Shown piece after piece: positions 1 through 6,060 of a DNA stretch of 20,811 bases (within the stretch, counting starts at the first letter, position 1; each line of letters begins with the position of its first letter). The notes beneath the pieces were generated by a model. That model ran no database searches. It was not told where the DNA came from and saw only the letters and a program-made list of their open reading frames with translations. A program made the position numbers and the translations under genes. Source of the stretch: a virus; IMG/VR virus record IMGVR_UViG_3300021170_000228, positions 1 to 20,811 of that record. One strand, written 5' to 3'.

Positions 1-645
1 AGGAGGCCTAGACCGCCCGTAGCCGCGCCGGAATCCCCTAGGGAGGGGAGGATACCTAGCGCGTCCGTTCCCGTCCCTACGTCGCTTATAGAGACGCCTA
101 CGGCTACTGCGAAAACGTCCGTCCCCGCCCCGGTATCGGACATGGTGACCGGGGTAACACTGAGCACGGCCAGGCTGTCAGTACCAGTACCTGAGTCAGT
201 GAGGCCAGGCATAACACCGAGCGTATCGGTACCAGCACCAGTATCCGTCAGGGCCGTCGGCTGGACAACAGCCAGCACATCTGTGCCAGCCCCAGAATCA
301 GCTAGTGACACTACAGAGGTGACCGCAAATGTCTCTGTGCCAGAGCCAGAGTCGGTGAGCGGCGTCGGCTGAACAATCGCGAGGGCTTCTGTGCCTGACC
401 CGGAGTCAGTAAGTGCTACTGGTGTGACTGACAGCACAGCCAGGGAGTCGGTGCCTGTACCCGAGTCTGTTAGCCCTGGCATGACGCCCAGGGCATCTGT
501 CCCAGAACCAGAGTCCGTAAGCGCTGTCGGCTGGGTTATAGCCAGGACTTCTGTCCCGGTACCGGAGTCAGCTAGCGGTACTGTTGAGGTTACTGCCAGT
601 GTCTCGGTACCGGATCCAGAGTCGGAAAGCTGTATCGCCGAGGAA
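1..645 (-). repeat. Coding tandem repeats, DSGxGTD units with a 270-bp higher-order period
   Basis: Twelve consecutive units share the core (L/S)xDSGxGTDxLxV, where the Ser can be Thr or Val. The order of linkers (VTSxV, QPTA, VMPG, LSVTPV, VQPTP) recurs after five units, a 90-residue (270-bp) period; for example the VMPG linkers fall about 270 bp apart, near 480 and 210. Units 4 and 9 share an identical 19-residue stretch but use different codons at most positions. The period is an exact multiple of three and the frame stays open, so this is protein repetition and not a DNA-level satellite. Confidence 0.9.
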
Positions 646-1397
646 GCAGCCGTTACCTGAACCGGAAGGAACTGCTGGTGATGGAACTTTTCAGTCCATG
701 TCCTACCAGGCATTACCTGCTGTGGCAACTGGATTGTTACAGGACCACTAGATAGCTTGAACGCTACAAGTAGCAGGCCCCATGTAGCGGCGCCAGAGAT
801 GGCCCATGACAGGGACTCAGTCCCACCCGTACTATTGCCATAGGCAGTAGCTAGCTGGGCAGCACTATTTGAACCTGAGTTCTTTAGTGGTGTGTATCCA
901 GTCTCTGTATATGTAGTGGAGTAACCGGCATCACCAACAGAGGCAAGCAGGAACTCATTTGCTGCCGTAGAGCTGTATGCTGTACCGCCAGTTATGGTAG
1001 CCGGGGAGGCAGTACCAGTATTGTGTCCGGGAGACCCATCAAGCATTGACGTTGTATTACCAGCAAGCAGTCCTGACACTTCAAGCAGTACCGGGACCGA
1101 CCCAAAGTTTGTCCCATTAGTGCAAGTTATTAGTGGTCCAGTTCCGACATCACCTGATGGGGTATCCATTGCCCAGATCGAGATACCGCCCTGAGCCGAC
1201 TGGTAGGCAAGCAGCCCTACCTGCGTAAAGCTATTGAGCGCTGCATCCTTAACTGACGTTGGGGCGGTAGAGCTGCTTGAGTCCAGGGACACTATGGCAA
1301 TAAGCTTGGACCCGGATGTAAGCGTGCCATATGTAGCCGTACAGTTTCCCGATCCCTGTACTGTACCCAGGACAGACTGGAGGACCGTGTAGGCCAT
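1..1397 (-). CDS. Large repeat-containing tail fiber/adhesin-like protein (C-terminus cut by window edge)
   Basis: The frame is open from an ATG at 1397 to the left edge, giving 465 residues without a stop. A strong ribosome site (GGGAGGGAGG) precedes the ATG. Residues 1 to about 235 look like a beta-sandwich domain: Gly, Ser and Thr rich with alternating hydrophobic strands and a late Trp-containing stretch (WGLLLVAFKLSS). Such domains are common in phage fibers and actinobacterial surface proteins. A linker with RTWTEKF and HHQQF follows. From about residue 251 there are twelve units of the type LTDSGxGTDxLxV, spaced 16 to 20 residues apart and arranged in a 90-residue higher-order period. 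It is the last tail-like gene seen, downstream of the lysin, so a distal fiber or adhesin is the best guess. No enzymatic motif is visible. The true length is unknown because the gene continues outside the window. Confidence 0.75.
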   Translation of the reverse strand, partial: MAYTVLQSVLGTVQGSGNCTATYGTLTSGSKLIAIVSLDSSSSTAPTSVKDAALNSFTQVGLLAYQSAQGGISIWAMDTPSGDVGTGPLITCTNGTNFGSVPVLLEVSGLLAGNTTSMLDGSPGHNTGTASPATITGGTAYSSTAANEFLLASVGDAGYSTTYTETGYTPLKNSGSNSAAQLATAYGNSTGGTESLSWAISGAATWGLLLVAFKLSSGPVTIQLPQQVMPGRTWTEKFHHQQFLPVQVTAASSAIQLSDSGSGTETLAVTSTVPLADSGTGTEVLAITQPTALTDSGSGTDALGVMPGLTDSGTGTDSLAVLSVTPVALTDSGSGTEALAIVQPTPLTDSGSGTETFAVTSVVSLADSGAGTDVLAVVQPTALTDTGAGTDTLGVMPGLTDSGTGTDSLAVLSVTPVTMSDTGAGTDVFAVAVGVSISDVGTGTDALGILPSLGDSGAATGGLGL

Positions 1398-1428
1398 CCA
1401 CGGCCTCCCTCCCAGCTAGTGTATGGCG

Positions 1429-1749
1429 TCAGGTAAGGGGGCCGATGATAACCCGCTGACTCGCGGCATACACGTACGGGCCGGTGACCTGCGGGTACGT
1501 TCCGGGTGCCTGGCCAGTCATGTAGATCTGGTACAATGCATTAGCATCTGCGTACGCCGTAAAGAGTGCGTTGGCCGAGGGGACATCCATGTTGATTGGT
1601 GCTGCCTCCAGGTCGGTGGCAGAGTAGGCGATTAGCCACTGGTAGAACTGCTCGCACTGCGTAATAGCATCGCGGAGGGCCGCGAGCTTAGACTGTGCAT
1701 TGTTGACTACATATGCTGACGTGATCCCAGCAGGGAACCCGATTGCCAT
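1429..1749 (-). CDS. Small helical tail-associated protein, function unknown
   Basis: This 106-residue protein starts at an ATG preceded by CAGGAGAG at good spacing. It has no signal peptide or membrane span. The N-terminal two thirds is alanine-rich and predicted helical by inspection (QSKLAALRDAITQCEQFYQWL, split here as a long amphipathic helix). It ends in an aromatic and polar tail (YVYAASQRVIIGP). Similar small proteins occur among tail and fiber genes of actinobacterial phages, without a known role. It follows the fiber-like gene at 1762-2352 with a gap of only 12 bases. Its size, helical character and position mirror the gene at 5036-5380, which follows the related fiber-like gene. 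A chaperone or attachment subunit for its neighbour is possible but is inference. Confidence 0.75.
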   Translation of the reverse strand: MAIGFPAGITSAYVVNNAQSKLAALRDAITQCEQFYQWLIAYSATDLEAAPINMDVPSANALFTAYADANALYQIYMTGQAPGTYPQVTGPYVYAASQRVIIGPLT

Positions 1750-1761
1750 GACACTCTCCTG

Positions 1762-2352
1762 TCAGTTACATCCGAAGACCATGAAGTTGGTGCACGTAAT
1801 GGTCGGTGCGCCAGTAGTCAGCGACCATGATGAGAACAGCTCGACGTAGTAAGCTGACGTTGAGTTGAATGTCACCGGAGTCTGTGGGGCACCAAGCATG
1901 AACGACTGTGGTGATGCCGTAGCCGCGTTGTTGCCTGTACCCCACAGCAGGCTGCCGACACAGTTGAGCGTGGCGGAAGTGCTTACGCCGATGGTGGCGC
2001 ACGTCACCATAAGCTCAAGTGCCCATGCACCGTTTGTTACCGATGCTGTCGGTGTAAAGGCACCAGTCTTCCCGAGTACCTGACCGGACTGGGTGCCTGC
2101 CGCGGCATCCAGGGAGGCAGAGATTGTCTGCGTCATGGCAGTTGATGAGGTAGTGAACCAGCCACCAGCCTTGATAAGCAGCGACCGGCCGATCCCAACG
2201 TTGGGGCCAAAGAAGTTACCCTGCAGCTGGTAGGCAGGCATTGTCGTTGTGTTCGGTGCAGTCATCACCGTGTTAGCTGCTGCAGTGACCGCCGTAGCGG
2301 CAGCCGGCATCGAGTACAGCAGCTCTGTCTGCGTACCTGTGAGGAAGCTCAT
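1762..2352 (-). CDS. Minor tail / fiber-like protein, related to the gene at 5377-6060
   Basis: I place the start at the ATG at 2352, three bases after the stop of the upstream gene, giving 196 residues. A longer open frame reaches 2520, but that part overlaps the C-terminus of the 216-residue protein and is Pro/Arg-rich shadow sequence. The N-terminus (SFLTGTQTELLYSMP) is followed by Ala/Thr-rich sequence and a beta-rich domain ending in STSAYYVELFSSWS, TTGAPTITC and VFGC. The TTGAPTITC end also occurs in the protein at 5377-6060, and the hydrophobic and aromatic spacing before it is alike, so the two appear to share a C-terminal beta-sandwich. Four cysteines are present in the C-terminal half. 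I infer a structural subunit of a fiber or tail appendage. The exact role is unknown. Confidence 0.72.
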   Translation of the reverse strand: MSFLTGTQTELLYSMPAAATAVTAAANTVMTAPNTTTMPAYQLQGNFFGPNVGIGRSLLIKAGGWFTTSSTAMTQTISASLDAAAGTQSGQVLGKTGAFTPTASVTNGAWALELMVTCATIGVSTSATLNCVGSLLWGTGNNAATASPQSFMLGAPQTPVTFNSTSAYYVELFSSWSLTTGAPTITCTNFMVFGCN

Positions 2353-2353
2353 C

Positions 2354-3004
2354 TCACGCCCATGTAATCGTAACGGTTGCGTTCCAGGTCTGGGCCGAAG
2401 TCTTTGTGCCTGGGGTAGCGTTGCCGTGCTCGAAGAACACTGCGGTCGGGGTAACGGTGAGGGCAGCGGCTGTGCCGGCATCCACGCCAAACTCCTGGAT
2501 GGCAACGTTGTTCGCGTCACCAGTCGGGAAGGTTGCCGAGAAGATGATGCCTGCAGCGCCAGTACCGCCGACCGTCGGGGCGCCAGAAACTAGCTCCCAG
2601 TTGTGTACGGTAAGGGCACCGATAGCATTGAGTGCTGTGTCCGCATGAGTAACGGCAGTGGCGCTAGTCCCGAGTCCGATACGGCCAACGGTTGCCGAGA
2701 ACTTTGTGACAGCGCTACCGGCGATGCCGTTCATCATCATAACCCAGCCGGTGTCTAGCACAAACTGGTTGCCCTCATGGATGTACGTCTCGAACGGAGG
2801 GACATGGTACTCATTGAACCAGAACTGGTCAGGCTCGTCCGCAGGATTGAAGATACGGTCCCATGATGCCCTCTTCCTGGTCCAGTCGATCTGATCTACA
2901 TCCCACTTCTCAACCTGGAAGGTTGTGTGGTGTATGCCAGTCTCGCTAAATCCAGTCCCGGCCATAATGCCTAGGCTGTCGCGAGCTGTCCCGAAGTCTG
3001 TCAT
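2354..3004 (-). CDS. Conserved phage virion-like protein, probable tail appendage subunit
   Basis: This 216-residue protein starts at an ATG preceded by AAGGAGAG. The N-terminal 90 residues are rich in Trp, Asp and Arg (VEKWDVDQIDWTRKRASW, DEPDQFWFNEYHVPPFETY). The C-terminal part is beta-rich: GRIGLGTSATAVTHADTAL, then ATFPTGDANNVAIQEFGV, ending GTKTSAQTWNATVTITW. That C-terminal layout (short 'GLG(D/T)S.TA' start, 'AN.A..E.G(I/V)' middle, 'GTKt...TW...TI' end) matches a domain I recall from many phage structural regions. It has no enzymatic motif. It lies directly after the endolysin gene with an 11-base gap and almost touches the next gene, so it belongs to the late operon. Confidence 0.72.
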   Translation of the reverse strand: MTDFGTARDSLGIMAGTGFSETGIHHTTFQVEKWDVDQIDWTRKRASWDRIFNPADEPDQFWFNEYHVPPFETYIHEGNQFVLDTGWVMMMNGIAGSAVTKFSATVGRIGLGTSATAVTHADTALNAIGALTVHNWELVSGAPTVGGTGAAGIIFSATFPTGDANNVAIQEFGVDAGTAAALTVTPTAVFFEHGNATPGTKTSAQTWNATVTITWA

Positions 3005-3015
3005 GACTCTCCTTG

Positions 3016-3939
3016 TTAAACGGTGAACTTCTTGAATGTGCTGAACGGCGAGTTACCGGCCGACTGTGCCTGTACCCAGTAGGTGCCAGGGCCGGGAACC
3101 GGAATTGTCGCACTGTTGGTGTACACCACGACCGAGCCGCCGGGGATAATGGCACCTGGCTTGCCACCAGAGTCGGCGGCAACCATCACTCTGTAGTGAG
3201 GCGACTTGGTGTCGGTCAGATTGAACGTTACGCTGATCGGATGTACCGACACCGTAACAACGGGCACTGCGTACTGTCCAGACGGTGGCTTGACTACCGA
3301 TGCCGGACGGGGCCACTGTCCAAAGTCAGGGTCGGTGACGGCGTTCTCACGGACATCGGTGTCCGAGCCGCCGATCGGTGCCGGGGCGTTGTTCTGGTAC
3401 AGGACCGCACGGTGGTCGAGCAGGCCACCGGACCAGGCAATTGTCTGCCATGCCTTGGTGGCGAGCTTGGCATCCATGACACGCTTAACGGTCCAGTACC
3501 CGCCGTACACGCCAACCTCATACGGGTACTTGAGGTTGTTGATTGCCTTGAAGTACTGACCGACCGGGCCGAGCTTGGCCATGGCGTTCGCCGGGGTGTC
3601 CGCAAGGGAGGGAGCATAGTCGGGCATGTCGTAGTCTACCGCAAAGTAGACTGCCATGCTCGGCGGGGCATCCAGCTCGGCTAGCTGAGCCTTTGCCAGC
3701 TGTCCGTCGCTTGTTCCCTGAGAGGTGCCGTGCGCCGCCGCGTCCGGGGCATACTCGAATGACAGGAAGATACTAATTCCTGCCGCGAGGAGCGCCTTTG
3801 ACTCTGGTGCTGACAGGTTCTTCCCGATAGAGCTGTACCCGGCTACCGAGTCCCAGCCGATGTACCTACCGACAGCAGTCACCCCTGCCGAACGTAGCGT
3901 CTGGACTGACGGCCTCGCTACACTGTAGTCGATAATCAT
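3016..3939 (-). CDS. Endolysin, DUF1906 (Rv2525c-like glycoside hydrolase) with C-terminal beta domain
   Basis: This 307-residue protein starts at an ATG preceded by AAAGGAGAGG. Residues 1 to about 210 match the DUF1906 / Rv2525c-like family, a TIM-barrel fold related to GH25 lysozymes. The N-terminus is MIIDYSVARPS with Asp4. GVTAVGRYIGWD, FLSFEYAPD (Glu62), AVYFAVDYDM (Asp102 and Asp104), YGGYWTVK and the late DPDFGQW follow in the family's order. The acidic residues at strand ends are the likely catalytic set. Residues 221-307 form a separate beta-rich domain like fibronectin type III, a possible cell-wall anchor. There is no signal peptide, so release should depend on a holin, which fits the three small membrane proteins encoded just upstream. 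Substrate is inferred to be peptidoglycan. Confidence 0.88.
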   Translation of the reverse strand: MIIDYSVARPSVQTLRSAGVTAVGRYIGWDSVAGYSSIGKNLSAPESKALLAAGISIFLSFEYAPDAAAHGTSQGTSDGQLAKAQLAELDAPPSMAVYFAVDYDMPDYAPSLADTPANAMAKLGPVGQYFKAINNLKYPYEVGVYGGYWTVKRVMDAKLATKAWQTIAWSGGLLDHRAVLYQNNAPAPIGGSDTDVRENAVTDPDFGQWPRPASVVKPPSGQYAVPVVTVSVHPISVTFNLTDTKSPHYRVMVAADSGGKPGAIIPGGSVVVYTNSATIPVPGPGTYWVQAQSAGNSPFSTFKKFTV

Positions 3940-3941
3940 GA

Positions 3942-4373
3942 CTACCTCTCCTTTGGTATTTCAGTTGCGTCTGGGCCTAGTTCCGATACTATTGCCTTTG
4001 CGACTTTCATCCGCTCGGCAAGCTCAAGAGTGAGCCGGCTTATCTTTGCCCTTGCGGTATCCATAGCAGCTACCGTTTCCGGTCGTGCTGGTGCCCCATC
4101 CCTCTCGTGAAGTGCTACCATTTCAGCCATGGTGCCGAGGGCTAGCTGCGTCCCTTCCAGGTCCGACTGTAGCGACTCGGTAAGGGTGTGGTTCACAAGA
4201 TCATGAATAACCGTGAGCCTGCGATTGGTGTCATTTGCCTGGCCCCGGAGCCGCCTTACCTGCCACAGCCCGAGGACGGCCGTGATGAGAAGGATGATAG
4301 CAGTGATGATGCCAGTTGTAGCGGAGATCTCACCAGCACTAGTCGATTGCGCAGCGGCATCTATAATGTTCAC
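3942..4373 (-). CDS. Small membrane protein, holin candidate directly upstream of the lysin
   Basis: I choose the GTG at 4373: GGAG stands five bases before it and it overlaps the upstream stop as GTGA. A GTG six bases earlier has no ribosome site. The product has 143 residues. One strong transmembrane segment lies near residues 18-40 (IITAIILLITAVLGLW), followed by the basic stretch QVRRLRG. The rest is a long polar helix with likely coiled coil (HDLVNHTLTESLQSDLEGTQLAL, here named by its first and last parts, to SRLTLELAERMKVAKAIV). This layout resembles the short membrane proteins, including DUF2746-type, that precede lysins in actinobacterial phages. It stops two bases before the lysin start. 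Holin function is inferred from position and topology, since holins have no diagnostic motif. Confidence 0.78.
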   Translation of the reverse strand: MNIIDAAAQSTSAGEISATTGIITAIILLITAVLGLWQVRRLRGQANDTNRRLTVIHDLVNHTLTESLQSDLEGTQLALGTMAEMVALHERDGAPARPETVAAMDTARAKISRLTLELAERMKVAKAIVSELGPDATEIPKER

Positions 4374-4663
4374 GGGCACTCCAGGTCATTGTACACGGAA
4401 GCTAGAGCTGCGTGTAGCTGCTGATCATACGCGCGAGCTGGATTTGTTGCTGGGTTTCCAGGAGGCGGCCTGAGTATTGCGATCTTATGGAATGACCCAC
4501 AAATCCTCGCAACTTCCTGCTGGCTTGAGGCCCTCTGCTGGGACTGCTGCTGAGCGAACTGCTGCTTGAACTGGCTTACCGAGTTGCGAGTTGACCATAG
4601 GTTGCCGATCCCTACAACCACCATGAGGGCAAGCAGTATTGAGATTATTACCTTTCCAATCAC
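4370..4663 (-). CDS. Small membrane-anchored protein of the lysis cassette
   Basis: This 97-residue protein starts at a GTG with GGGAGGA about seven bases upstream. The GTG overlaps the upstream stop as GTGA. Residues 4-23 form a transmembrane anchor (KVIISILLALMVVVGIG). A Gln/Ser-rich helical stalk follows (QFKQQFAQQQSQQR), then a short C-terminal domain with the conserved-looking segment LRPPPGNPATNPARAYDQQ and Cys55 and Cys96. Proteins with this exact plan (anchor, Gln-rich stalk, PPxG, NPxRAY, terminal Cys) are ones I recall from Streptomyces phages and prophages. The two cysteines could form a disulfide if the domain is outside the membrane. The anchor-plus-stalk layout is also compatible with a spanin-like role, but no outer-membrane partner is expected in an actinobacterium. 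Confidence 0.75.
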   Translation of the reverse strand: MIGKVIISILLALMVVVGIGNLWSTRNSVSQFKQQFAQQQSQQRASSQQEVARICGSFHKIAILRPPPGNPATNPARAYDQQLHAALASVYNDLECP

Positions 4664-5025
4664 GGGCCGTTCCTCCCGTTCGCTATCTGTTCCGAGATTA
4701 TCTTGACTGATGTCTGAAGTTCACGGACAGTCATTTCCGTCCTTTGCACTGAATCCCTAAGCGAGGCCCCGGAATTGAGATGTACCTGGCTTGATATTTC
4801 CGAGGTTATCTTCTCAAGCCTGGCATTGCTGTCCTCGACTCTACTCAGCCTTTGCATAACCCCTGGACGTTCAGGCCTACCAGGGGCAGCTGCCTCCCCG
4901 TTGTAGTCATCGATGAAGTGCATCAGCGCCGACACTCCCTTCCACACCTTCCTTATGATCCATCCGATGACGATGAACATAAACGTCGCGAGGGCTACTG
5001 CGGCTGAAATCCATTGTGGGTCCAC
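4660..5025 (-). CDS. Small membrane protein with coiled coil, holin-like
   Basis: This 121-residue protein starts at an ATG with only a weak ribosome site (AGATAGG). It begins ten bases after the preceding stop, so reinitiation may help. One transmembrane segment spans about residues 6-26 (ISAAVALATFMFIVIGWII), followed by basic RKVWKG. Residues 55-115 are a polar helix with heptad-like spacing (QRLSRVEDSNARLEKITSEI and QRTEMTVRELQTSVKIISEQ). It is the first of three consecutive single-span proteins before the DUF1906 lysin, joined to the next by a GTGA overlap. One of the three is probably the holin and another may modulate it. Sequence alone does not tell which. Confidence 0.78.
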   Translation of the reverse strand: MDPQWISAAVALATFMFIVIGWIIRKVWKGVSALMHFIDDYNGEAAAPGRPERPGVMQRLSRVEDSNARLEKITSEISSQVHLNSGASLRDSVQRTEMTVRELQTSVKIISEQIANGRNGP

Positions 5026-5035
5026 ATCAGCCTAT

Positions 5036-5380
5036 CTACTGGCCGGCCCATAGCGGGCTAAGTGCATTGTCGAAGTTGAACAAGATGGCACCAGTACCAC
5101 CTGTCCCGCCTTGCTGGACTGTACCGAAGTAGGCACCAGCGATCGTGTTGAGGTAAGCAAGAGCATTTAGGGCCCACTGTGAGTCACTAATTCCACCAGG
5201 ATTCTGTGGGTTAGCGGCACTGCTATACCCGAGTGCCTGCATAGCTGCTAGGCCCTGGCCCTGATTGTTAATCTCGGTGTTCAGGTTCTTGATCTTGACG
5301 CATAGGTCCCTCAAAGAATGCGAGAAGTTTGTAAGATTCTGATCCATCGTGGCCGTACTTGCCTGGCTTCCTACACTCAC
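5036..5380 (-). CDS. Small tail-associated protein, function unknown
   Basis: This 114-residue protein starts at a GTG overlapping the upstream stop (GTGA), with GAAAGGA before it. It has no membrane span. A helical N-terminal half (NLTNFSHSLRDLCVKIKNL) is followed by NNQGQGLAAMQALGYSS, a second helix (ALNALAYLNTIAGAYFG), a Gly/Thr linker and the end FNFDNALSPLWAGQ. I recall this helical plan with the FNFDxxLxPLWxGQ end from conserved small proteins after minor tail genes in actinobacterial phages, where it has no assigned function. It follows a fiber-like gene, as the comparable gene at 1429-1749 does. It may be a partner of that fiber, which is inference. Confidence 0.75.
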   Translation of the reverse strand: MSVGSQASTATMDQNLTNFSHSLRDLCVKIKNLNTEINNQGQGLAAMQALGYSSAANPQNPGGISDSQWALNALAYLNTIAGAYFGTVQQGGTGGTGAILFNFDNALSPLWAGQ

Positions 5381-6060
5381 GGGCCTATCCTTTCAAGCAT
5401 GCTTCCGGAACACGTTATTGTTGGAGCGCCTGTTGTAGATGCCCAGGCCGCCATTATGTAGGCATTCGTTGACACGGTAGTGTTTACCGTTATGGCATCA
5501 TTATGCCCGTACGTAGGGACGGCAGTGCCAGAGTTCTGCTTGATATCCATATCGAGCGTATACTGAGCCGAGCCGCTAGATCCAGGAGTTGTTGCCTGGA
5601 ATATCCCCCTTACCATCCAGCCAAAGCCAGCTGTTATTGAGCAGAAAGAAGAGGCGTAGGCTGCTGATGCCTGTTGCGAGTTGAAGCCGAACAGTGAGAA
5701 TGTTATCCCCTGGGCTGTGCTGCCCTGTGACCCATTGCCCCATGCGCTAAGCCGGTAGATAGTATTCGTCTTCGCGTCATTTGCAGGTATTGTGTATGAG
5801 TTAGTGAGCCTTGTCGCAGTTGCCTGTGTTACGGTTACTGGAGAGCCGTCAGTGAGTGCGCATATCGCGTATCCCTCAAACGCGAAGGATGGGATTAGCT
5901 GCGTCTCAGCGAAAACCTCAAGACCAAATCCAACCTGGACGTTGCCTGAGAATACTGCATTGCCGCCCTGGAAATTCTGCTGCATATGGGCTATCTGGCC
6001 ACGAATATCGGCTATGTCGGCAAGAATCTGACTTGGGGTGTATGACTTTGCATTTACCAT
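5377..6060 (-). CDS. Minor tail / fiber-like protein
   Basis: This 227-residue protein starts at an ATG with TGAGG eight bases upstream and overlaps the end of the tail-tip gene by seven bases. Residues 1-45 form a helical attachment segment (SYTPSQILADIADIRGQIAHM) followed by NAVFSGNVQVGFGLEV, which resembles the start of a beta-helical or trimeric fiber. The remainder is a beta-rich domain with ending TTVSTNAYIMAAWASTTGAPTITCSGSMLERIGP (given in two parts: TTVSTNAYIMAAWAS, TTGAPTITCSGSM). The TTGAPTITC end is shared with the protein at 1762-2352. A role as a tail-tip-attached fiber or receptor-binding subunit is likely from position and architecture. No enzymatic motif is seen. Confidence 0.78.
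   Translation of the reverse strand: MVNAKSYTPSQILADIADIRGQIAHMQQNFQGGNAVFSGNVQVGFGLEVFAETQLIPSFAFEGYAICALTDGSPVTVTQATATRLTNSYTIPANDAKTNTIYRLSAWGNGSQGSTAQGITFSLFGFNSQQASAAYASSFCSITAGFGWMVRGIFQATTPGSSGSAQYTLDMDIKQNSGTAVPTYGHNDAITVNTTVSTNAYIMAAWASTTGAPTITCSGSMLERIGP

Noticed and set aside
1-660. CRISPR-like or DNA-level tandem repeat array at the left edge
   Set aside because: Repeat units differ in DNA, keep the reading frame and encode a conserved peptide pattern. There are no unique spacers between identical repeats.
2353-2520. N-terminal extension of the fiber-like gene at 1762-2352
   Set aside because: The extension overlaps the C-terminus of the 216-residue protein, is Pro/Arg-rich and has no ribosome site. 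The ATG at 2352 fits the gene junction.
3013-3684. Long plus-strand open frame (223 residues) opposite the endolysin
   Set aside because: It is antisense to a clear DUF1906 gene, has Arg/Gly/Val-rich shadow composition, no ribosome site of note and no recognisable domain.
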